The notes beneath the pieces were generated by a model that was given only the letters and a program-made list of their open reading frames with translations, did no database searches and was not told the DNA's origin. This document shows, piece by piece, positions 16,966 through 24,177 of a stretch of 64,000 nt of DNA. Source of the stretch: Chlorella sp. KRBP (taxonomy: Eukaryota > Chlorophyta > Trebouxiophyceae > Chlorellales > Chlorellaceae); contig QAXK01001881.1 of NCBI GenBank assembly GCA_004335735.1, forward strand, positions 1 to 64,000, in the 5' to 3' direction. Each line of letters opens with the position of its first letter. Within the stretch, counting starts at the first letter, position 1. A program made the position numbers and the translations under genes.

Positions 16966-18138
16966 GTGGGAGCGCACGGACACCCTGAGGGACCGACCCT
17001 GCCGATGAACCGGATCGCGTGGGCGGTGCTCGTCCCGCTCGCGGTGGCCACCCTCGTCGGCCTCGTCCTGCTGTGGCCGTCGGCCACCCCGCCCCCGGCG
17101 CAACCTCCGGCGCCCGAGTTCAAGGGCGTCGTCCTGGCGCTGCAGGCCGAGGAGTGCACCGGCGAGCAGACCGGTCCGCCGTCCAGCTGCGGCACCGTGA
17201 CGGCTCGCATCTCGACGCCCGAGGGCGACCGGGAGATCGAGGCGCCGCTGTCGAGGAGCCCGTCGGCGCCGGACCTGTCGGTCGGTGACGAGGTGGTCGT
17301 CGCGGCATCGGAGAGCCCGGACGGCCCGATCTACGGGGTGGTCGACCACCAGCGCGGGTCCGAGCTCGTCCTGGTGCTCGTGGCCCTCTCCCTCGCCCTC
17401 GTGGCCTTCGGGCGCTGGCGCGGGTTCACGGCGCTGGTCGGGCTCGTCATCACCTTCGGCGTGCTGTTCGTGTTCATCGTGCCCAGCGTCATCGCGGGCA
17501 GCAGCCCCGTCCTCGTCGCGCTCGTCGGAGCCTCGCTCATCACGCTGTCGGTCCTGTACCTCACACACGGCGCCTCGCTGCCGACCACGGTGGCCGTGCT
17601 CGGGACGATGAGCGCGCTGGCGCTCACGGCCGGGCTGTCCGAGCTGACGGTCCAGCTGCTGCGGCTCACCGGCACCACCGACGACGTCTCCACAGCGGTG
17701 GCGACCACCTACGGCATCGACACCCGCGGGCTGCTCGTCGCGAGCATCATCATCGGCTCGGTCGGGGTGCTCGATGACGTCACCGTCACCCAGGCCGCCA
17801 CCGTCACCGAGATCAGCCGCGCCAACCCGTCCTACGGCATCGGGCAGCTGTTCGGCGCCGCTGCCCGCGTCGGCCGCTCGCACATCGCCTCGGTCGTCAA
17901 CACCGTCGTCCTCGCCTATGCGGGATCATCGCTGCCGCTGCTCGTGCTCGTGGTCGCGAACAACGACTCGGTCGTCAAGGTCGCCACGACGCAGCTCATC
18001 GCCCAGGAGGTCGCCCGCAGCGCCGTGGCCACCCTCGGCCTCATCGCGGCGGTCCCCCTCACGACAGCGCTGGCCGCCCTGGCAACCCGCAGAGCGGAAT
18101 CGCGAGAGGGTCGCCCGCACGCCGCTCCGACTACCTGA
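16966..18138 (+). CDS. YibE/F-family membrane protein
   Basis: About 390 residues with an N-terminal membrane anchor (IAWAVLVPLAVATLVGLVLL), an extracytoplasmic domain of about 100 residues (GVVLALQAEECTG...DRLSVGDEVVVAAS-like), and six or more helices with family signatures LVTFG-like GLVITFGVLFVFIVPS, TTYGIDTRGLLVASIIIGSV and GVLDDVTVTQAATVTEI. YibE/F proteins are predicted transporters or membrane scaffolds of unknown substrate. GTG at 16966 follows GGGAGAG by 5 nt; ATG at 17005 is possible. It reads away from the beta-helix gene and converges on NERD copy 2. Confidence 0.85.
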   Translation: MGAHGHPEGPTLPMNRIAWAVLVPLAVATLVGLVLLWPSATPPPAQPPAPEFKGVVLALQAEECTGEQTGPPSSCGTVTARISTPEGDREIEAPLSRSPSAPDLSVGDEVVVAASESPDGPIYGVVDHQRGSELVLVLVALSLALVAFGRWRGFTALVGLVITFGVLFVFIVPSVIAGSSPVLVALVGASLITLSVLYLTHGASLPTTVAVLGTMSALALTAGLSELTVQLLRLTGTTDDVSTAVATTYGIDTRGLLVASIIIGSVGVLDDVTVTQAATVTEISRANPSYGIGQLFGAAARVGRSHIASVVNTVVLAYAGSSLPLLVLVVANNDSVVKVATTQLIAQEVARSAVATLGLIAAVPLTTALAALATRRAESREGRPHAAPTT

Positions 18139-18166
18139 GCGCAGTCGTCGGGTTGTCGGCGCTCAG
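18135..18166. terminator. Hairpin between convergent genes
   Basis: CTGAGCGC / GCGCTCAG 8-bp stem with a 16-nt loop, overlapping the stop codons of the YibE/F gene and NERD copy 2. Possible weak bidirectional terminator. Confidence 0.4.
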
Positions 18167-19500
18167 GTCGATGCGATCGGGTCGTGCTTCGCGCTCACCT
18201 GGACGACGATCGAACGGGCGAGCGCCGCGGCAGCCTTGGGCGTGATCCCCATCGCTTCGTACGACACCCGCACGCTCATGCTCCGCGTCGCGACCGGCGA
18301 CGTCTTCGTCGAGCTCAGCCTGGTCCCGGCAGGAGCCCACAGGCTGAACGTCCGCCCGTCGAGCCCGTAGCCGTCGTAGGACTCCGCCCTGCCGGCTGCC
18401 CGTGCACGCTTCAGCATGGGGTTGAGACGATCCGACACGCCGTCGATCTCGCTCACCTGGATGGCCGTCACCGTGCGGGCGTTCTTCGCGCGCATCGTCC
18501 ACTCGCAGTGCATCGACCCCTCACGCGGAGTCAGCGCCAGCTTCCTCGTCGCCTTCTGCGTGGTCAGGTCGACGTCCGAGCAGGTGATGTGGTCGACGAC
18601 GGGCGTTGGCTTCGGCGCCACCCACGACTGGCTGTCACCCAACGCCGCTGCCGTCGCCGCACCCACGACCGATGTGAACAGTCCCGTCATCGAGGCCCAG
18701 ACGATACCGGCGCAGACCAACAGACCGACCAGGGCTCGGACCCGCTCTCCTGGGCGCGTAGGTGACGACGCCCTTCGACGGCCCGATCTCGCCGACGCTG
18801 GGTTGGGTCGAGTGGTGCGGGATCGGCCGGCCGGAGATCGTGGAACCCTCGTCGTCCGGCGCGGCTGGACGCCGTATCCGGGGTCGAGGGCGCGACCCAT
18901 CGCCACGAGGAGCGCCGGATCGGTCGTGGTGGACGGGAACTCCGTCCGCACCCTGACCTCGAGCTGCTGCCGCTCAGGGAGGTCGACGCGAGTCCGCGTG
19001 ACCAGCCACGGTGCCAGGCGGTCGACGGGGACGACCCACACGTCGTGGACCATGCGTGGCTCTCCGAAGTCCGCAGCACGCCGCCCGGCCAGGGCGATGA
19101 CAGCCGTGACGTCCGCCCCGGTGCGTCGGGAGACCTCGGCGGCCATGGAGTGGACGACCGCGAACTCGCGGTCCAGCGGCCGGTGGCGGCGGCCGCCCTT
19201 GAGGGAGTCGGAGTGCTGGAAGACCCGCCCTTCGTGCTCGCTCAGATGTCCGGCCCAGTTCTTCGCGTCGACGAGCACGACTCCTGCGGGTCCGACCACC
19301 AGATGGTCGATGTTCGACTCGGCGAGGCCGGGCATCAGGAGGCGGTCGTGCAGCACGAGCCAGTCGGACGGCAGCGTCGACAGGGCCGCGGCGACCCGCC
19401 GCTCCCCCTCGGCGCCTGCGGCCCACGCGCCCGCCGACCGCTTGCCCCGAGCCCGCAGGTCTACGGCTCGCTGCTCAGCGCTCCATCCCTCGTCGCCCAC
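18163..19500 (-). CDS. NERD domain protein with membrane segment and extra C-terminal domain (copy 2)
   Basis: 445 residues. The NERD domain (about 20-145) matches copy 1 nearly landmark for landmark: WAAGAEGERRVAAALSTLP, HDRLLMPG, NIDHLVVGPAGVVLVDAKNW and the shared TEFPSTTTDP block. After an Arg/Pro linker comes a membrane helix (VRALVGLLVCAGIVWASMTG), then a domain absent from copy 1 with two Cys (HITCSDVDL, SMHCEWTM), which looks extracytoplasmic and DUF3558-like in layout. GTG start follows GGGGAGGACCGG. It marks the left edge of the accessory region. Substrate unknown. Confidence 0.83.
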   Translation of the reverse strand: MGDEGWSAEQRAVDLRARGKRSAGAWAAGAEGERRVAAALSTLPSDWLVLHDRLLMPGLAESNIDHLVVGPAGVVLVDAKNWAGHLSEHEGRVFQHSDSLKGGRRHRPLDREFAVVHSMAAEVSRRTGADVTAVIALAGRRAADFGEPRMVHDVWVVPVDRLAPWLVTRTRVDLPERQQLEVRVRTEFPSTTTDPALLVAMGRALDPGYGVQPRRTTRVPRSPAGRSRTTRPNPASARSGRRRASSPTRPGERVRALVGLLVCAGIVWASMTGLFTSVVGAATAAALGDSQSWVAPKPTPVVDHITCSDVDLTTQKATRKLALTPREGSMHCEWTMRAKNARTVTAIQVSEIDGVSDRLNPMLKRARAAGRAESYDGYGLDGRTFSLWAPAGTRLSSTKTSPVATRSMSVRVSYEAMGITPKAAAALARSIVVQVSAKHDPIAST

Positions 19501-19605
19501 CCGGTCCTCCCCTCGACCGCGACATGCTCGCAGCCGGATTCGCCTCGCCGCAGGCAAATCGGCCCGAACCGTCTCTCCGTTGGCCGTTCGGTCCGTTATC
19601 CTGTC

Positions 19606-19702
19606 CACAGCTCACGAGAGGCAGCGACAAGCCCTGGCTTGCTGTCCGGCAACCCCTCCGCGGGGGTGCCCCAGGTGACGAGCTGGTCATCCGATGACAA
19701 CA
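19606..19702 (+). promoter_or_regulatory. S-adenosylmethionine riboswitch, SAM-IV type
   Basis: The conserved actinobacterial SAM-IV architecture can be folded by eye. P1 is CAGCTC (19608-19613) with GAGCTG (19680-19685). P2 is GGCAGC / GCTGTC with an apical AAGC / GCTT stem whose CCTGG loop can pair with CCAGG (19671-19675), the expected pseudoknot. P3 is GGC-A-ACCCC / GGGGT-GCC with the hallmark GGCAACC and GGTGCC strands. A 3' hairpin GTCAT-CCG-ATGAC (19686-19698) follows. SAM-IV RNAs normally control methionine and SAM genes; here the first gene downstream is a small unknown protein. A hairpin abutting the ribosome site at 19726-19742 suggests translational control. Confidence 0.88.
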
Positions 19703-19725
19703 GCGGATCTCCACGGTCAGGCCGA

Positions 19726-19742
19726 GGGGTCCGTGTGACCCC
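19726..19742 (+). promoter_or_regulatory. Hairpin adjoining the ribosome site (expression platform candidate)
   Basis: GGGGTC / GACCCC 6-bp stem with loop CGTGT ends 3 nt before the GGAG ribosome site of the gene at 19755. It lies 24 nt after the SAM-IV aptamer, where an expression platform is expected. Confidence 0.5.
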
Positions 19743-19754
19743 GTAGGAGCCACC

Positions 19755-20000
19755 GTGCCTGTTTCCGACAACCCGTACCAACCTGCCGCCTTGGGTGAGG
19801 GCCGTACATCCGAGCTGCTCGACGCCCTCCCCACACCGGATCTCGTGGAGCATGTCCGCTTCCTGCACCACGAGAGCCGCCACCACTCGGATGCGTACTC
19901 ACGGTGGTGGAGCTCGAAGCAGTTCTCCGAGGGACGACGCGCGCTCGTCCGCCGGGGGCTCTCGGCCGATGCCTGGGTCCCGACCGGCGGTGACCGATGA
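19755..20000 (+). CDS. Small hypothetical protein under SAM-IV riboswitch
   Basis: 81 residues, not recognised. GTG start with a GTAGGAGCC ribosome site. Predicted helical, rich in His and Arg (LPTPDLVEHVRFLHHESRHH, then SDAYSRWWSSKQFSEGRRALVRRG). No Cys, no membrane segment. First gene of a six-gene run; its stop overlaps the next start (ATGA). Being directly under a SAM-sensing leader it should be made when SAM is scarce if the riboswitch is the usual OFF type. Confidence 0.7.
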   Translation: MPVSDNPYQPAALGEGRTSELLDALPTPDLVEHVRFLHHESRHHSDAYSRWWSSKQFSEGRRALVRRGLSADAWVPTGGDR

Positions 20001-20356
20001 ACGCCTCGGTGCTCCGGATCCTCGTCGACGACGTGCGGGTCTTCCGCGATGGTCCTGAGGCCCTGGTCGCGAAGACGTCGGCCGAGGCGCTGGCGCTGCT
20101 CGGGTCACTCGCGGGCCGGCACATCGACGAGCTCTGGCTCGACCACGACCTCGTTGGCGACGACACCGTCCAGCCGCTGGTCGACCACCTCGTCGCACGT
20201 GCCGACGCCGGCTCTCCCGTGCCGGTCGGTCGCATCCACGTCCACAGCGCCAATGTCCGCGCCGGACACCGCATCACAGCCGAGCTGGCCGCTGCCGGCT
20301 ACCCGGCCCGGCGCTCCTTCATCGCGGGAATGTGGAGGCACGAATGGAATCGATGA
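19997..20356 (+). CDS. Cyclic-phosphate-processing receiver (cREC) domain protein
   Basis: 119 residues, a stand-alone cREC domain: LVDDVR with Asp11/Asp12, then LWLDHDLVGDD (Asp49, His50, Asp51) and the conserved VHSANVRAGHRI block (about 82-93). cREC is a receiver-like fold predicted by comparative genomics to open or process cyclic phosphates and is typical of conflict or RNA-repair contexts. It has no output domain. It overlaps both neighbours by 4 and 13 nt, so the ratio of the products is probably fixed. Family assignment is good; activity is inference from the family. Confidence 0.82.
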   Translation: MNASVLRILVDDVRVFRDGPEALVAKTSAEALALLGSLAGRHIDELWLDHDLVGDDTVQPLVDHLVARADAGSPVPVGRIHVHSANVRAGHRITAELAAAGYPARRSFIAGMWRHEWNR

Positions 20357-20769
20357 CTCCCGCTGCCCCCATCCCCCCGCGGGACGGCCTGCTGACGCTC
20401 GTGAACGACCTCGACGTCGTCGTCATGTGGCTAAGACGGCACACCGAGAGCGGACACTCCCGAGATGCCGTGGCGTGCGCGTGGGAGGCCCTGCGCCAGT
20501 GCCGGACCCTCCTCACGGTCATCGAGGCGTGGGACCGCCTCGAGACGCCGCTCGACCCGTCGGACCGGCGACGTACCGAACCAGGCCGGCGTGAGGGCCT
20601 TCCTGTGGCGACCAGCTACGAGTCGGCACGCGACGCCGACCTCCGCGAGCTGCACCACGCGCTGTCGTGGGACGTCCACCGGGAGAACCGCGAGCGCGTC
20701 TCGGTGTGGCTGGACCTGGCGCGCCGGAGCATCAAGCAGGAGATGCGGCGCAGGGGGTGGACGTGGTGA
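20344..20769 (+). CDS. Hypothetical protein, paralogue A of a tandem pair
   Basis: 141 residues. The ATG at 20344 follows GGAGG by 5 nt and lies inside the end of the cREC gene. The C-terminal 45 residues match the next gene: DLRELHHALSWDVH here against DLRSLHQQLSWDLH there, both ending in RRGWxW at the stop codon. The N-terminal part is helical (LLTLVNDLDVVVMWLRRHTE, ACAWEALRQCRTLLTVIEAW). No database family recognised. Overlaps the next gene (GTGA). Confidence 0.7.
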   Translation: MESMTPAAPIPPRDGLLTLVNDLDVVVMWLRRHTESGHSRDAVACAWEALRQCRTLLTVIEAWDRLETPLDPSDRRRTEPGRREGLPVATSYESARDADLRELHHALSWDVHRENRERVSVWLDLARRSIKQEMRRRGWTW

Positions 20770-21170
20770 CCGACGACGAGACCCAGGACGTCACCGGGCT
20801 GCTCGTCCTCGCCGACGACCTCCTGCGCACTGCCGGATGGCTGCGTCGCGAGGTGGAGAAGCAGGACTCGACCATGGCTCGGTCGTACGCAGCGTCTGCC
20901 CTGCGTCGGGCTCGAGCCGTGGATGCTGCAGTCGCGGCGTGGCACGGGAGGACCTACCCACCAGCGGCTCGCCCCGACGACCTGCTGTCGCTGGCCGGCG
21001 AGGAGGTCAGCACGGCTGTGGCCCGGCTCTCTGACGGCGACCTGCGCAGCCTGCACCAGCAGCTGTCCTGGGACCTGCACACCGAGAAGCGCGAGGGGCC
21101 CGCCGAGTGGCTCCGTGAGTCGTTGGAGCAAGTCAAGGCCGAGATGGCTCGTAGGGGCTGGCCGTGGTGA
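20766..21170 (+). CDS. Hypothetical protein, paralogue B of a tandem pair
   Basis: 134 residues; GTG start overlapping the previous stop. Same architecture as paralogue A: helical N-terminus (GLLVLADDLLRTAGWLRREV), a Pro/Arg linker, then the shared C-terminal LRSLHQQLSWDLHTEK block and terminal ARRGWPW. Clear but old tandem duplication, since most of the N-terminal half has diverged. Two related chains encoded together may form a heterodimer. No catalytic motif. Confidence 0.7.
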   Translation: MTDDETQDVTGLLVLADDLLRTAGWLRREVEKQDSTMARSYAASALRRARAVDAAVAAWHGRTYPPAARPDDLLSLAGEEVSTAVARLSDGDLRSLHQQLSWDLHTEKREGPAEWLRESLEQVKAEMARRGWPW

Positions 21171-21424
21171 GCTCTCGTGGGAAGGGACAGCACTTGGTCA
21201 TGCTCGTAGTGGGGCCCGCCGCGGAGCGCAGGTCGACGCAGTACTCCGCCTGGTGCGAGACCTGCGCCATCGGCTCGCCGCGCTTCGACCGCGATGTCGC
21301 GGAAGGTCTGGTGGCTCTCCATCTCATCGACCCCGAACGCACTCCGGTGAGAGGCGACCTGGACGCAGAAGCCATCCGCGCCAGAGCCGACGAGGAACTG
21401 GGGTCGCCGTTCCCATGGCTATAG
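21167..21424 (+). CDS. Small hypothetical protein
   Basis: 85 residues; the second of two adjacent GTG codons overlaps the previous stop as GTGA. Begins with a basic stretch and a beta strand (GQHLVMLVVGP), then a Cys pair CETCAIGSP and an acidic, helical C-terminus. The two Cys could bind a metal but only one CxxC is present. Not recognised; context is the riboswitch-led operon. Confidence 0.6.
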   Translation: MSSRGKGQHLVMLVVGPAAERRSTQYSAWCETCAIGSPRFDRDVAEGLVALHLIDPERTPVRGDLDAEAIRARADEELGSPFPWL

Positions 21425-21672
21425 GAGACGCAGATGCGGTTCTGACCGAGGCGTGGCGCCGGCGAGGGGCGACCGACGAGAGCATGATCACCAACGCGGT
21501 CGAGCTCGGGCTCGCACCCGACGTGGTGTCAGGCAACCTCGACGACGCCGCGGGGTTCATCAGCGCTGCGGCCTTCCACGACCTCGGAGACCTCGCGGCG
21601 GTCTACCTCGAGTTGGCGGGAGGCGACCCGGACGAGGCCTGGGAGCTCTGGGCGGCAGATGGCGACGAGTGA
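21415..21672 (+). CDS. Small acidic hypothetical protein
   Basis: 85 residues, strongly acidic (DADAVLTEAWRRRGATDESM, later GDPDEAWELWAADGDE), all-helical by eye, no Cys. The ATG lies inside the end of the preceding gene, but its ribosome site is weak, so translation probably depends on coupling. Last gene of the riboswitch-led run; the convergent helicase gene ends 91 bp further on. Function unknown. Confidence 0.6.
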   Translation: MAIGDADAVLTEAWRRRGATDESMITNAVELGLAPDVVSGNLDDAAGFISAAAFHDLGDLAAVYLELAGGDPDEAWELWAADGDE

Positions 21673-21762
21673 TCGGGCCAAGTGGAACGTGGCTTGGGGT
21701 GACCCGTCCGGCCGTCCAAAAGGGCCGCTATCCCGCCCTGGCCACCATCGACCGACCGCAGG

Positions 21763-23439
21763 TCACGATGTGGCCTGAATGCCCAGTCGTCTCGCGACCT
21801 CTGGGCCGCCGATCTCGCGGATGAGCTCCGGCGGCCCGACCACGACGAGCTTGTCCGTCGCGCGCGACAGACCGACGTAGAGCCGCTCGCGGGACCGGTC
21901 CTTGACCGAGGCCTCGTTGGCGCACAGCACGACGCAGCGCCGCTCCAGCCCCTTGAAGCCGAGGACATGCCCGTAGAACACCTGGTCGGTGTCCCAGAAC
22001 GTGTCCCAATAGCCGTCCTGCCCGAGCACCTCCTGCCGCGAGACCTGCTCGTCGTGGCGCGCACCGGTGGTCAGCAGGGCGACGTCCTCGGGACGCCAGT
22101 CCTCGAGCAGCGCCTCCACCGCGTCGTCCGCCACGTCCAGGGCGTCGTCCAGCGCGGTGGGGATGAACGTCACCTCGGGCCCGTCACCCCCACGCGCACG
22201 CATCCGCATCGGCGCCAGCGGGCCGAAAGTGTCAGCGATCTGCTTCGTGTTCCGCAAGTTGTGGTCGAGGACCAGCGGGACCAGCGGGACCGGCGGCGCA
22301 CCGAACCGCTGGAAGACGCGCTGGTTCTCGTCGCTGTAGACGTACAGCCCGCCGGTCTCCTCGTCGCGCAGGCTGCGCATGATGGGCGCCCACCAGAGGT
22401 CGGCGAAGTCCTGGGCCTCGTCGACGACGACGGCATCGAACTTCTTGCCGTCCGGCAGCGACGACGCGAGCTCGAGCATCCGCTGCGGCAGCCGCTCCTC
22501 CCAGAAGTCGGGCTCGTCGCGCCCCCCGAACTCCTCCACCCCGACGTAGCGCGCGAGGTCCTCGAAGGTGCCGCAGAAGGCCGGCCGATGCTTGCGGTCG
22601 ACCGTCTCCATGAGCCGGCGGAACCAGCTGGCGAGGCCGAGCGAGTAGCAGAGCAGAGCCACGCGCTGCGCCGGCCGGCCGTTGCCTCCACGGGTCAGCT
22701 CCTTGGCCTGGGTCGTGGCGAGTACGGTCTTCCCGCTGCCCGCTCCCCCACGCACCTCGAGCCGCGGGATGAGCCGGGTCGCACCGAGGATGGCCGCCTG
22801 CTCGAGCGTGAGCCGGTCGGCGCGGCTCTCCCGCTCGTCGGCCTCGGCCAGCAGGGTCCGTTGGGGCAGGTTGCGGCCGAGAAGGATCTCGGCGATGAGG
22901 TCGCAGTCAGCCTCGGTTGGCGCACGGAACCCGGACTCCTGCTTGGCCGTGATGTCCCAGAGTCGACCCGCCAGGTCGTCGAGGTCGTTCTTCCCGTGGA
23001 TCATCCAGCGCGGGCAGTCCGGCGTCGCGAAGTCCTCGTGGATGGTCGTACGGGGCGTGATCACCGTGTGCCCGAACCGGACCCGCGTCCGACTGGAGCC
23101 CTTCCAGCGGGGGTCGCTGCGGACGTAGCCCCACAGGGCGTGCTTGCCGTCGCGCGCCTGGTCGACGGGATGGATGACCCTCGTGCCGTCACGTGAGGTG
23201 GACGTCCGCCACTCGCCGTCGCTCACCGATACGTTGCCGCCCTTGACCTCGCCCACGATGACCCCGACGTCGGGCATGAGGACGACGAGGTCGAACTCCC
23301 AGTCCTTCTTCTCGTCCGTGAGCCGGAGGTTGGCCAGGATCGTCCACTCGTCCGGAGCCTGCTCGACGAGCTTCGCCCACGCCTCCCCCTCGGAGGCGGT
23401 GGCGAAGACGGGCTGGGTCGGTCGAAGTCGTGCCGTCAT
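21763..23439 (-). CDS. NERD nuclease-like / UvrD-type SF1 helicase fusion
   Basis: 558 residues. The N-terminal NERD domain (about 15-130) shows DLVVLMPDVGVIVGEVKGG with Asp50 and the E-V-K (64-66) core. The helicase follows: Walker A GGAGSGKT (231-238), Walker B VVDEAQDF (338-345), and C-terminal motifs HVLGFKGLERR and RLYVGLSRATDKLVVVG. Length suits a compact SF1 helicase without 1B/2B insertions. This combination recurs in defence islands, where it is thought to unwind and cut foreign nucleic acid. The start overlaps the end of the zinc-ribbon gene (ATGA), so they are coupled. Confidence 0.9.
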   Translation of the reverse strand: MTARLRPTQPVFATASEGEAWAKLVEQAPDEWTILANLRLTDEKKDWEFDLVVLMPDVGVIVGEVKGGNVSVSDGEWRTSTSRDGTRVIHPVDQARDGKHALWGYVRSDPRWKGSSRTRVRFGHTVITPRTTIHEDFATPDCPRWMIHGKNDLDDLAGRLWDITAKQESGFRAPTEADCDLIAEILLGRNLPQRTLLAEADERESRADRLTLEQAAILGATRLIPRLEVRGGAGSGKTVLATTQAKELTRGGNGRPAQRVALLCYSLGLASWFRRLMETVDRKHRPAFCGTFEDLARYVGVEEFGGRDEPDFWEERLPQRMLELASSLPDGKKFDAVVVDEAQDFADLWWAPIMRSLRDEETGGLYVYSDENQRVFQRFGAPPVPLVPLVLDHNLRNTKQIADTFGPLAPMRMRARGGDGPEVTFIPTALDDALDVADDAVEALLEDWRPEDVALLTTGARHDEQVSRQEVLGQDGYWDTFWDTDQVFYGHVLGFKGLERRCVVLCANEASVKDRSRERLYVGLSRATDKLVVVGPPELIREIGGPEVARRLGIQATS

Positions 23440-23660
23440 GTGAGGGGATCCATGTCCTCGAGGTCCGGGGACGGCCATTCGACACGACCCCACCGGTGTC
23501 CGCACTCCGCACACTGCCACTGCTTCATGTCTGGTCCCACCATGCAGCCACCGAGGACGACGCCTGCTTCGGGGGGACCTGCCGGCAACCCGTACTCGAT
23601 GCAGCACACCTCGTCGTGGTTGCAGGCGGGGCATCGAGTCAGCCTCTGCAGATGGCTCAT
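23436..23660 (-). CDS. Small zinc-ribbon protein
   Basis: 74 residues with CPAC (10-13) and CAEC (55-58) knuckles, the four ligands of a zinc ribbon, plus two more Cys (EVCCIEYG) and a glycine-rich middle. The start MSHLQRLTRCPACNHDE gives the shortest frame that keeps both knuckles. Its stop overlaps the NERD-helicase start, so it is a likely nucleic-acid-binding accessory of that enzyme. Confidence 0.65.
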   Translation of the reverse strand: MSHLQRLTRCPACNHDEVCCIEYGLPAGPPEAGVVLGGCMVGPDMKQWQCAECGHRWGRVEWPSPDLEDMDPLT

Positions 23661-23674
23661 TCGACAGTCCCGAG

Positions 23675-24103
23675 TCAGAGTTCCAGCAGAGAGTCGAACG
23701 CCGCGATCAGCTCGTCGTCCCGCTCCACCGGGTAGCCCAGATCCGTCACCGCGCCGACCACTCGGGTCTCGTCGCCCTCCGAGAACTCGAGCCACTCCTG
23801 GCCGACCATGCTGTGCTCACGCGTGAGGACCGCCGCGACCTCGGCCGGGAGCGCCTCCAAAGCAACCATGGCGGCGTTCGGGGGCCAGTCACCGTCGGCC
23901 ACCATCCCCAGCTCCCGCACGTCGTAGGATTCGCTGTCGGCGACATCCTCGTCGTCGACGGGGGCACCCACGGCCCGCGCCTCTCCGTACGTGGCGGCCG
24001 TGAGGGCGGCGCGAACCTGCGATGCCACCGCATCCAGCGCTGCGCGCGGCGCGATGGTCATGTACCCGTAGGGCGAAGCCCCGTACACCAGCTCGTTGCT
24101 CAT
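23675..24103 (-). CDS. Hypothetical protein upstream of the NERD-helicase
   Basis: 142 residues, acidic, mixed alpha/beta. Starts MSNELVYGASPYGYMTIAPR. A helix-rich middle (AALDAVASQVRAALTAATYG) is followed by YDVRELGMVADGDWPPN and a helical C-terminus. No motif recognised. 14 nt before the zinc-ribbon gene; probably the first gene of a three-gene operon with it and the NERD-helicase. Confidence 0.6.
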   Translation of the reverse strand: MSNELVYGASPYGYMTIAPRAALDAVASQVRAALTAATYGEARAVGAPVDDEDVADSESYDVRELGMVADGDWPPNAAMVALEALPAEVAAVLTREHSMVGQEWLEFSEGDETRVVGAVTDLGYPVERDDELIAAFDSLLEL

Positions 24104-24177
24104 GCCGGGCACGCTATCCCGCACCCGCAACACGCGATCGGGACTGCGCGAGACGACGCCGCGCCATGCCGGCACCG

